Source of the DNA: JBGQBN01 sp041494805
GTDB lineage: Bacteria; Acidobacteriota; Terriglobia; Terriglobales; Acidobacteriaceae
Assembly: GCA_041494805.1 (NCBI GenBank)
Contig: JBGQBN010000102.1
Span: forward strand, 1-5,897
Direction: 5' to 3'
DNA length: 5,897 bases
The position numbers were made by a program, and so were the translations under genes. Below are positions 1 to 5,339 of this stretch, piece after piece; position 1 is the stretch's first letter, and each line of letters starts with the position of its first letter. Below the pieces are notes generated by a model. The model ran no database searches, was not told the DNA's origin, and saw nothing but the letters and a program-made list of their open reading frames with translations.

Positions 1-593
1 ACGTCCGAGTCGATCACTTTGATGGTGAAGGGCACCTGGGCATCGGAATTGCGGACCAGGTTCTGGCCCACGCGGTTGACGTACTCGCTGACCACGGGGT
101 CATCAATAAATTTTGCTGAGCGTTCCACTTCCTGGGCGAGCTGTTTTCCCAGCGCGATCTCGTGCTCGAGCGAATAGAAATTCAGGCCGTGGCCAACGTT
201 GCGGTTGCCGATAGCCTCGACGTCCTGCTTGCCGCCCTGTTTGATCTTGGGGTCAGTGGACTGCGGGACGGGTTGCTCACCCTGCGCCTGTGGCGGCTGG
301 GCGGGCGGCTGGGCGGCAGGCTGCTGCCCGCCATCCTGTTTGGGGGGTTGCCCGCCATCTTGTTGGGCGGGTTGACTGGCGGGCTGCCCGTTCGTTTGCT
401 GGGGGGGCTGCTGGCCGCCCTGAGTCGGCGGCTGCCCACTCGTCTGTTGCCCGCCATCTTGTTGGGCGGGTTGATTGGCGGGCTGCCCGGACTGTTGCTG
501 GCCCTGCTGCTGTGGAGCCGCGATGGTCGCGGGAACGGCGAGGAGCGCCGCCATGAAAATCGCGCCCAATCGCAAGGTCCAAGTTTTCCTCAT
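1..593 (-). CDS. M48-family exported metalloprotease, N-terminal part (runs off left edge)
   Basis: I translated this partial gene from the complement: 197 complete codons from ATG at 591-593 to the window edge. Residues 1-25 are a signal peptide (MRKTWTLRLG, then a hydrophobic run to ATIA). Residues 27-118 are low-complexity Gln/Pro/Gly/Ala. From about 124 comes a conserved block (EAIGNRNVG, LNFYSLEHEIALGKQLAQEV, DDPVVSEYVNRVGQNLV, VPFTIKVIDSD) that I recognise as the segment before the catalytic domain in bacterial M48 proteases of the BepA/LoiP kind. Such enzymes cleave or quality-control proteins outside the cytoplasmic membrane. The zinc motif HEXXH lies beyond the window, so activity cannot be judged. 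The start is fixed by a strong GGAGGT (complement of 598-603) 4 nt upstream and by the signal peptide. The gene points away from the rest of the window and is probably an unrelated neighbour. Confidence 0.82.
   Translation of the reverse strand, partial: MRKTWTLRLGAIFMAALLAVPATIAAPQQQGQQQSGQPANQPAQQDGGQQTSGQPPTQGGQQPPQQTNGQPASQPAQQDGGQPPKQDGGQQPAAQPPAQPPQAQGEQPVPQSTDPKIKQGGKQDVEAIGNRNVGHGLNFYSLEHEIALGKQLAQEVERSAKFIDDPVVSEYVNRVGQNLVRNSDAQVPFTIKVIDSD
351..489. repeat. Direct repeat inside the Gln/Pro/Gly linker of the M48 gene
   Basis: Two 40-bp copies, 351-390 and 450-489, differ at one base. They lie 99 bp apart, exactly 33 codons, so both encode the same stretch of the linker (GQPA(N/S)QPAQQDGGQ). 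This is an in-frame internal duplication of the kind expected in a low-complexity linker; shorter variants of the QDGGQ unit sit beside it. Confidence 0.85.
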
Positions 594-619
594 GGATACC
601 TCCGGAGGAATCTGCCCGG

Positions 620-648
620 ATTATACACCTCCGGGACCCCTGACGCCC
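620..648 (-). promoter_or_regulatory. Likely promoter of the M48 gene
   Basis: On the complement, a perfect TATAAT lies at 620-625, 26 bp upstream of the start codon. No good -35 hexamer is present at the usual distance; the best position (643-648) reads GGGCGT. The -10 is enclosed by an inverted repeat, CCCGGA (615-620) and TCCGGG (630-635), which could be an operator or chance. The call rests on the -10 alone. Confidence 0.45.
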
Positions 649-689
649 CTAAGCTTACGATGGCGAAACCCGAGAAAAAGTTATCTTTA

Positions 690-792
690 CCCTGAGGGAC
701 AAATCGCATTTGCTTGCCCTGAGGGAGAAATGGGATTTCTCCCGAAGGGTAGCCCCGAGGCCGAACCGGCATTTGCCCCGAAGGGCCGCCCC
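690..792. repeat. Cluster of REP-like palindromic repeats
   Basis: About three imperfect units of 30-38 bp are built from CCCTGAGGG / CCCGAAGGG boxes separated by AAAT...ATTT palindromes. The best-formed unit (717-749) folds as CCCT, GA, GGGAGAAAT, loop GGG, ATTTCTCCC, GA, AGGG. That gives a perfect 9-bp inner stem and a 4-bp outer stem joined by a symmetrical GA/GA internal loop. The first unit (690-713) has a shorter stem, CAAAT-CGC-ATTTG. The third (753-792) is degenerate. The cluster lies upstream of the M48 promoter and outside any convincing gene. It resembles intergenic repeats I associate with acidobacterial genomes, without a database check. Confidence 0.6.
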
Positions 793-817
793 ATGGAGGA
801 GGCCTCATTTCGGCGCC

Positions 818-897
818 GTCATCCTGAGCGAAGGCCCGCGCGATTTCTCTTCCCCGCGGCTGTTCGGCGGGCGCGGGGCGCAGTCGAAAGGATCTCT
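818..897. repeat. Interspersed repeat of the CCTGAGCGAAG type
   Basis: The segment opens with GTCATCCTGAGCGAAGG and closes with CGCAGTCGAAAGGATCT. This pairing of motifs is familiar from intergenic repeats scattered through many soil-bacterial genomes, which are often mistranslated as VILSE-type peptides. A GC-rich inverted element, CCCCGCGGC...GCGCGGGG, lies in the middle. Only one full copy is in this window. Family membership is from memory. Confidence 0.45.
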
Positions 898-913
898 CTT
901 CATTCTTGCTCGA

Positions 914-1286
914 CCCCCGGAATTATTACCGATTAGAATTGGTCGCCTTCCTTTGTTTTCTATGAGTTGGGACGATTTTTATTGTCACCTTGTTACCGAA
1001 TAGAAAGGCAGTGATTCGCGACGCGTGGCCCATGAATCCGGACGGAAAGTGCGGACGTCAACCCCGCAAGGCGGGGATTGCGCGAGAGAATCAGCGCAAG
1101 TGGTAGAGAGGCAAACCGGCTGCCAACAGGACTTGGCGCACGCGTCATGGGAAGAATCTCCATTCGTAGCATGGCACACTGCGAGGCAGAATTCGACTGG
1201 CCGTGGGACCAGTTTTTGCGCGATCGCGTACACTGGCCGTTTTGGTGAGGGGGCATTTGGTCGAAAGGCAACGTCAAAGGCTTCCC
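914..1286 (+). repeat. Left arm of a large inverted repeat
   Basis: This arm aligns with the reverse complement of 5554-5862. In the core (about 1077-1286) I aligned 66 codon-sized triplets without a gap and found 27 differences, about 86% identity, including a 31-bp perfect run around AAAACTGGTCCCACGG as read on the complement. The outer part (914-1009) is more diverged but shares CCCCCGGAA, CGATTAGAATTGGTC and CACCTTGTT in the same order. The left arm has 63 bp (1010-1072) absent from the right. Internal features are a repeated ACTGGCCGT (1196-1204, 1232-1240) and ACTGG/CCAGT pairing just before a T5 run (1213-1217). Substitutions show no third-position bias, so I do not call the open frames here genes. 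Confidence 0.85.
1010..1072. repeat. 63-bp segment present only in the left arm
   Basis: Relative to the right arm, the left arm has an extra 63 bp bounded by AAGGC (1005-1009 and 1068-1072). The sequences after both boundaries are alike (AGTGATTCGCG versus GGGGATTGCGCG), so a diverged short tandem duplication, or its loss from the other arm, fits better than a transposon insertion. A GC hairpin, CCCCGC-AAG-GCGGGG (1062-1076), spans the right boundary. Confidence 0.55.
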
Positions 1287-1374
1287 ACCCTTCGCTCTTA
1301 TCGAGGGGCACCCGGCGAACTGATGCGGTTCCGCGTATTGAGGAAGCGCTCGACGAAGACTAGACAGGCGTCTC
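1287..1374. other. Spacer between left arm and regulator 3' end; no feature seen
   Basis: This spacer lies just past the regulator's stop codon. Only a weak AGAC/GTCT pairing (1363-1374) is present and no T-run hairpin, so I see no intrinsic terminator for the regulator. Nothing here resembles a gene. Confidence 0.4.
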
Positions 1375-3231
1375 TTATTCGCTTGGGAATCCGATCTGGC
1401 GGACGAGTTCAGCGTAGCGCGGGTGATCGCGAATGGAATCGAAATCGGGGTCGACGCGGATCTGCAACAGTCCGGGTTCGTGTGTTGGCAGACCTTGGAA
1501 CAAGGTGCGCATCGCTTCTTCCCGCATGTCCGCCAATACGTACGCGTTTGCCAGATCCCAAAGATCCGGCTGTGGGCGCTTTAATATCTCGTGCAGGTCC
1601 TTCCTCGCGACAAACAAACTGGCTGCCTGATATCCGCGCTTGTGGTACTCCCGCACGTATGCGGGTACCCAGTCAGCGTGCCCGATTAGAGCGAGAAACT
1701 TGCCGCACTCGGCCACAGATTCATCGAAGAGCCCCAGGTACCCCAAGTCATTGCAAAGAGCGCCGCGCGAAAATTGATGGTTGGGGTCACCCGCGAGCGC
1801 CTGGTGCGCCAAGGCCACAGCGCTCTTGTAATCGCGGGCGAAGAAGTACTCAAAAACGAGCTGCTCTTGCAGGTCTTGGCGTAAGGGGTCCAGCGCAACC
1901 GCCTGCTTGCGGTGGCTCACCGCCTCTCCCATGTTGCCGGCGATCCTGAGATAACCCGCGTAAACCGCGTGGGCCTCGGGCAGGCTGGGATTCAACTGCA
2001 AGGCGCGCAGGGCATGTTCGCGGGCTGCGTGCCAGTCCCAATCGTGCATCAACTTGATCTGGGCAATGGCAGCGTGTGTCTCCGCACTCTCGCTGTCCAG
2101 CGACAGTGCCTGGGTCGCATACTGCTCGGCCAGTCGCCAGGCCTGTTCAGCACCCTCGTCATCTCCCACCGCGCGGGAACGATAGAAATCCGCCAGGCCG
2201 GCATGCGCGGGCGCATAGGAAGGATCCAGTGCGATGGCGCGCTGGAAATGCGCTCGAGCCGCATCTGGAACAGGCAGGGTGTGGCGCGCCAACTCGAAAC
2301 GGCCCCGGAAGTATGCTTCCACCACCGCGGATCCGATGGGCTTACGGTTGGCAGGGGCGAGTACCTGGATCTGCAGCTCGCGGCCGATATGGCGCGCAAT
2401 CTCGGATTGGAGTGAGAGCACGTCGCCAACGCTTCGATCGTAGGATTCCGTCCAGATCGTCGTTCCGTCGGCCACGCGCAGGAGCCGTACGGAAATGCGT
2501 GCTTGCTCCTCCTGGCGCCGGACACTCCCCTCGAGCAAGTATTGCAATCCAGACTGCTGGCGGAGATCGGGGATGATGGAATTGGTCTGCCGCACGGCTG
2601 TGGACGATCCGTACTTCACTACACCGATTCGTTCCGGATTGAGCTGTCCGAGCTGGGTGATGACTTCCTCGGTCAGTCCACGGACGAAGAAATCCTGCCC
2701 GGGATCCCCGCTCAGATTCTCCAGGGGGACGACCGCCACGACCAGACGACCTTGACGGTCGCCAGAGAACGCGCGCATGGAACGATGAATCGCGGACAAA
2801 GCAAAGAGGAGAGCAGCCGCCAGCCCCGCGGCGAGCAGGGGCACCACTATCCACCTGCCGGGCCGTGCGCGAGGAGCCGAGGGGGTGGGCGGCGCGGGCA
2901 CATCATCAATGACTTCAATGTATCCAACGAAGCGGTAACCCTTGCCGACGACGGTTTCCAGGTAGCACGGGGAAGCGGAGTCGTCATCCAAGGCTAGCCG
3001 TATCTTGCGGATGGCGGTGTTGATACCGGCGTCAACGTCAACGTGAATGGCGTCGCCCCAGATAGTGCGCACGATCTCTTCGCGGGTGACGAGTGCTCCC
3101 CGTCCCCGGACCAGCAGGATGAGCAGCTCCATCGGGGTTTTCTCCAGCTTTACCCGCTGCCCGGCGCGGATTAACTGGAAGGAGGTGAGGTCCAGTACGA
3201 GGTCCTGTGGTACTGCTTTCTCGGGCGCCAT
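1375..3231 (-). CDS. Membrane-anchored CadC/ToxR-like transcriptional regulator with TolB-N-like and TPR domains
   Basis: A 618-residue one-component regulator. Residues 8-105 form an OmpR/PhoB-type winged helix (KTPMELLILL, LVTREEIVRTIWG, NTAIRKIRLAL, ETVVGKGYRFVG). A Pro-rich linker (112-126) leads to one membrane helix (127-148, WIVVPLLAAGLAAALLFALSA). Residues 165-295 resemble the TolB N-terminal-like domain often found in this architecture (VAVVPLENLSGD, FFVRGLTEEVITQL, YLLEGSVRR, WTESYDR). About five TPR-like helical pairs follow (322-500), with an ALDP-type signature at each end. The tail DPDFDSIRDHPRYAELVRQIG is typical of the family. The DNA-binding part would be cytoplasmic and the sensor part outside. 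No phosphoacceptor receiver is present. The start is supported by the immediate winged-helix match and a good upstream promoter; the ribosome site is weak (GAG, 8 nt away). It is divergent to the protease gene and is its likely regulator. The ligand is unknown. Confidence 0.9.
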   Translation of the reverse strand: MAPEKAVPQDLVLDLTSFQLIRAGQRVKLEKTPMELLILLVRGRGALVTREEIVRTIWGDAIHVDVDAGINTAIRKIRLALDDDSASPCYLETVVGKGYRFVGYIEVIDDVPAPPTPSAPRARPGRWIVVPLLAAGLAAALLFALSAIHRSMRAFSGDRQGRLVVAVVPLENLSGDPGQDFFVRGLTEEVITQLGQLNPERIGVVKYGSSTAVRQTNSIIPDLRQQSGLQYLLEGSVRRQEEQARISVRLLRVADGTTIWTESYDRSVGDVLSLQSEIARHIGRELQIQVLAPANRKPIGSAVVEAYFRGRFELARHTLPVPDAARAHFQRAIALDPSYAPAHAGLADFYRSRAVGDDEGAEQAWRLAEQYATQALSLDSESAETHAAIAQIKLMHDWDWHAAREHALRALQLNPSLPEAHAVYAGYLRIAGNMGEAVSHRKQAVALDPLRQDLQEQLVFEYFFARDYKSAVALAHQALAGDPNHQFSRGALCNDLGYLGLFDESVAECGKFLALIGHADWVPAYVREYHKRGYQAASLFVARKDLHEILKRPQPDLWDLANAYVLADMREEAMRTLFQGLPTHEPGLLQIRVDPDFDSIRDHPRYAELVRQIGFPSE

Positions 3232-3252
3232 TGAACTTACTCGTGTGGCTGG

Positions 3253-3282
3253 ATTATACCTCTCTGTTCATATGAATTTCAC
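3253..3282 (-). promoter_or_regulatory. Promoter of the regulator gene
   Basis: On the complement, TATAAT (3253-3258) lies 18 bp from GTGAAA (3277-3282), a 4/6 match to the -35 consensus. Initiation would fall near 3246, giving a leader of only about 15 nt. The -10/-35 spacer contains the 10-bp palindrome TTCATATGAA (3267-3276). Confidence 0.6.
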
Positions 3283-3296
3283 GGAAAGTTCAGATG
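3266..3296. promoter_or_regulatory. Candidate regulator binding site: direct repeat in the divergent control region
   Basis: GTTCATATG (3266-3274) and GTTCAGATG (3288-3296) match at 8 of 9 positions and start 22 bp apart, two helical turns, so they would face the same side of the DNA. OmpR/PhoB-type winged helices typically bind direct repeats in phase with the helix. The repeats overlap the regulator promoter and lie upstream of the protease, a position suited to autoregulation and control of the protease operon. Which protein binds is inference. Confidence 0.4.
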
Positions 3297-3298
3297 CT

Positions 3299-3350
3299 CT
3301 CCATTGACCGGCATCAAGCAGTGCGCCAGTCTGCCGGGGACTCACGATTG
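3299..3350 (+). promoter_or_regulatory. Protease leader/promoter segment, duplicated at 5288-5339
   Basis: This segment lies just upstream of the protease ribosome site and recurs at 5288-5339, where 45 of 52 positions match without a gap. It contains TTGACC (3304-3309), a 5/6 match to a -35 box, but the hexamer 17 bp further on (CAGTCT) is a poor -10. An alternative plus-strand promoter, TTGAAC (3231-3236) with TATACC (3255-3260), overlaps the regulator promoter. Neither is convincing alone; the duplication shows the leader travelled with the gene. Confidence 0.4.
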
Positions 3351-3367
3351 CATCCCCGAGGTGGATT

Positions 3368-4177
3368 ATGAAGCTGATGAACCTGAAGCTAATGAGATTG
3401 ATCGCTGCTATCGCATTGGTGTCCTGGGCGCCAATCGCTCTGGCTATCATCAATGGCACTGTTGACAACAACCGCCATCCCAATGTCGGCAGCATTGTCG
3501 TTGACTTCGACACTCCCGGAGTGCGGCACCAAGGGTGCTCCGGCACATTGATTTCGCCGAAGGTGTTCCTGACCGCCGGACATTGTATTAATTTCCTACA
3601 GGGACAGGGTCTAACGCGGGTACCGGTTACGTTCGATCCGGTCATTACTCAGTCGGTGATCCTGCACGAGGGGACCATGCATTTGAATCCTCTGTTCCCC
3701 GGCCCAACCTCCGACCCCGAGGACTTGGGCGTGATTGTGCTCGATGAAGCAATAGTGGACATAACCCCTGCCACGCTTCCGTCGCCGGGGCTCCTGGACA
3801 GAATGTCCGCAGATCATAGCCTGAAGAACACCCTGTTCACTATCGTCGGTTACGGCGCGACCGACACAGTGTTCGGAGGAGGACCTCCGGATGCCACTGA
3901 AGGCCGCGGCACCAGGCGTTATGCAAAGGAGGGGTTCACAGCACTTGAGCCCAACTTGCTGGCCCTGAATATGAATGCCGTCTTCGGCTATGGCGGCAGC
4001 AACTCAGGCGACTCTGGTTGTGCCTATTTTCTGGGAGCGGGCAACAGCGAGACCAATATCGTGGTCGCGACCGGTTTCTCAGGAGACAGGTGGGGGATTA
4101 CGCAGGACCTCCCCTATCGTCTGGACACGCCAGAGGCCCGCGCCTTCCTGGGGCAGTACGTGACGCTGCTGCCATAA
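3368..4177 (+). CDS. Secreted trypsin-fold (S1) serine protease
   Basis: A 269-residue protein, a usual size for a one-domain S1 peptidase. Residues 1-26 are a signal peptide ending in ALA. The mature chain would begin IINGT, matching the IVGG-type N-terminus of active trypsins, so signal cleavage alone could yield an active enzyme with no propeptide. The catalytic residues are His72 (LTAGHC), Asp119 (PEDLGVIVLD) and Ser216 (GDSG, 214-217). Cys57 and Cys73 form the usual disulfide around the histidine. The motif reads GDSGC rather than GDSGG, and the cysteine usually just before GDSG is absent, leaving Cys218 apparently unpaired. The residue six before the serine is Gly210, not Asp, so trypsin-like Arg/Lys specificity is not supported. 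The start is set by GAGGTG (3358-3363) and the signal peptide. The cytochrome gene follows after 49 bp. A 3' copy of this gene lies at 5034-5267. The substrate is unknown. Confidence 0.9.
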   Translation: MKLMNLKLMRLIAAIALVSWAPIALAIINGTVDNNRHPNVGSIVVDFDTPGVRHQGCSGTLISPKVFLTAGHCINFLQGQGLTRVPVTFDPVITQSVILHEGTMHLNPLFPGPTSDPEDLGVIVLDEAIVDITPATLPSPGLLDRMSADHSLKNTLFTIVGYGATDTVFGGGPPDATEGRGTRRYAKEGFTALEPNLLALNMNAVFGYGGSNSGDSGCAYFLGAGNSETNIVVATGFSGDRWGITQDLPYRLDTPEARAFLGQYVTLLP

Positions 4178-4212
4178 GGAGAGTCACCGCCACGGGACGC
4201 AAAAATGATCAG

Positions 4213-4219
4213 AAAGGAG
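4213..4219 (+). promoter_or_regulatory. Ribosome binding site of the cytochrome gene
   Basis: AAAGGAG lies 7 nt before ATG at 4227, a near-ideal site that fixes the start. The 49-bp gap to the protease holds no terminator, so translation from a shared protease-cytochrome transcript is likely. Confidence 0.7.
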
Positions 4220-4226
4220 AACTACA

Positions 4227-4919
4227 ATGACACCGAGAAAATTTGTCAAACCCGCGGCCGCTGTCGCAGCATTTGCCGCGCTCGTTCTGACGGGAATGTT
4301 GAGCAGTTCCAGGCGGGTGCAAGCACTTGACGATGACGAGGAACGCAACGAATCAAAGATCCGAATAGGTTTCGAGATAGCGCCAGTCCATTTGAATCTG
4401 CACGACAAAAACCGGCAGTTGGTGGGCTTGGGCAGTTATATAGTCAACGCACAGGCCGACTGCAATGGCTGCCACAACCCCGGCCCTGGGGCCAATGAAT
4501 ACCAGCCGGGCGGAAATCCATACCTTGGCCAGCAGAAGATAATCAATCCGGCGACGTACTTGGGTGGCGGCAGAGATTTCGGTCCGGTGGTGCCAGGTGG
4601 TTCTGCGCACATCATCTCCCGCAACCTGACACCCGATAAATCCGGGTTGCCCGAAGGGGGCCGCACGTTTTCGGAGTTTCTTCTGATCATGAGAACCGGC
4701 GCGGATCTGGATCACCTCCATCCGACCTGTCCACCAGGTGTCGTTAACACGGGCTGCATTCCGGCTCCGTTCCACGGAGATCTCCTCCAGGTAATGCCCT
4801 GGCCTATTGATCAGAACATGACGGATCATGATCTCCGGGCAATCTACGAATATCTCAGCGCGATCCCCTGCATCGCAGGCCCGCCAGCGCCTAGTCCATT
4901 GCACAACGATTGTTCTTGA
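4227..4919 (+). CDS. Exported monohaem c-type cytochrome
   Basis: A 230-residue protein. Residues 1-33 form a signal peptide (basic start, AAAVAAFAALVLTG core, likely cut after VQA). Covalent haem attachment is at Cys79-Cys82-His83 (CNGCH), preceded by the helix LVGLGSYIVNA typical of class I cytochrome c. The segments ATYLGGGRDFGP, RNLTPDKSGLPEGG and FSEFLLIMRTGADLDHLHP match cytochromes in which a GG loop precedes an NLTPD motif. Met190 in VMPWP is the likely second axial ligand, followed by the C-terminal helix DHDLRAIYEYLSAIPC. Only one CXXCH is present. Extra cysteines (168, 177, 215, 229) could form two disulfides. It probably carries electrons in the periplasm, but no oxidase or dehydrogenase partner is nearby. 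It lies 49 bp behind the protease on the same strand and is followed by a hairpin terminator. Confidence 0.9.
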   Translation: MTPRKFVKPAAAVAAFAALVLTGMLSSSRRVQALDDDEERNESKIRIGFEIAPVHLNLHDKNRQLVGLGSYIVNAQADCNGCHNPGPGANEYQPGGNPYLGQQKIINPATYLGGGRDFGPVVPGGSAHIISRNLTPDKSGLPEGGRTFSEFLLIMRTGADLDHLHPTCPPGVVNTGCIPAPFHGDLLQVMPWPIDQNMTDHDLRAIYEYLSAIPCIAGPPAPSPLHNDCS

Positions 4920-4943
4920 GGCTGACGCGGAAAACCGCTCCCT

Positions 4944-4981
4944 GATCTCTCCCAGTGCCTGACAGAGCACTGGGGGAGATC
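4944..4981 (+). terminator. Hairpin terminator after the cytochrome gene
   Basis: A 15-bp stem (4944-4958 with 4967-4981, one G-T wobble) closes an 8-nt loop, CTGACAGA. It begins 25 bp after the cytochrome stop. The following TCTTCGTCC is only a weak T tract, so termination may be imperfect, but length and position suit the end of the protease-cytochrome transcript. Confidence 0.7.
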
Positions 4982-5033
4982 TCTTCGTCCATGCTGCCCT
5001 AAACGGAAGCCGGGCCACGGTGTAGGCGAAACC

Positions 5034-5267
5034 AATCTCTGTACTTGCCGTTCCTCCATCACTTTCGCCAACGGACTTCAGGATGGCGGCGGCAACCATG
5101 GCGACTCTGGTAGTCCAAATTTCCTGGGCGCGGGCAGCAGCGAGACCAGCATGGTGGCCGCGATCGGTTTCGGAGGCGACCCTTGGGGGATCGAGCAGGA
5201 CCTCGTCTATCGTCTGGACACACCTGAGGCTCGCGCCTTCCTGAGGCAGTACGTGATTCTGCCATAA
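5034..5267 (+). pseudogene. 3' remnant of a second S1 serine protease gene
   Basis: From about 5085 to the TAA at 5265-5267 this encodes the C-terminal part of a protein like the 3368-4177 protease: GGGNHGDSGSPNFLGAG, then WGIEQDL and YRLDTPEARAFLRQYV. About 41 of 57 aligned residues match, with one in-frame codon loss near the end (VTLLP versus VILP). The active-site serine motif survives, but the signal peptide, histidine and aspartate regions are missing. The frame is open back to 4926 with no upstream ATG. Similarity upstream of about 5064 is weak, so the true edge is uncertain; resemblance may reach 5005. The stop codon and next 16 bp (AAGGAGAGTCACCGCC and on, to 5283) also match the intact gene's 3' flank (to 4193). 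It is a broken gene, probably a remnant of a tandem array. Confidence 0.85.
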
Positions 5268-5287
5268 GGAGAGTCACCGCCACTCGG

Positions 5288-5339
5288 CTCCATTGACGGA
5301 CAGCCCGCAGTGCGCCAGTCTGCCGCGGGCTCACGATTG
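5288..5339 (+). repeat. Second copy of the protease leader, without a gene behind it
   Basis: It matches 3299-3350 at 45 of 52 positions without gaps, including CTCCATTGAC and GCAGTGCGCCAGTCTGCCG. It starts 20 bp after the remnant's stop codon, where the leader of a further tandem protease copy would be. Similarity ends at 5339, before the ribosome site, and no protease start follows. Confidence 0.8.

Noticed and set aside
162..695. Plus-strand open frame of 177 codons rich in Leu/Gly/Arg
   Set aside because: It is antisense to the M48 gene, and its repetitive composition is explained by the Gln/Pro/Gly linker on the other strand. It has no ribosome site.
690..792. CRISPR-like array
   Set aside because: Units are imperfect, palindromic throughout and contiguous, with no spacers of uniform length and no cas genes.
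475..936. Plus-strand open frame across the intergenic repeats
   Set aside because: Its peptide (PEGQIAF, PEGEMGF, PKG) is a translation of the palindromic repeats and the CCTGAGCGAAG element. It overlaps the M48 start and promoter on the other strand.
1196..1217. ACTGG...CCAGT followed by TTTTT in the left arm as a terminator
   Set aside because: The stem is only 5 bp with an 8-nt loop, and no gene ends just before it on that strand. Conservation in both arms follows from the arms being copies.
1025..1363. Possible small gene in the left arm, similar to the minus-strand frame 5426-5740 in the right arm
   Set aside because: Differences between the arms are spread over all codon positions (7/11/9), no ribosome site is seen, and frames on both strands are equally open.
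4944..4981. Terminal inverted repeat of a mobile element
   Set aside because: The two halves lie only 8 nt apart and directly follow a stop codon, as expected for a transcription terminator.
4353..5099. 248-codon minus-strand open frame opposite the cytochrome
   Set aside because: It is a shadow of the cytochrome gene, whose haem motif, signal peptide, ribosome site and terminator are clear. It would also read through the terminator hairpin.
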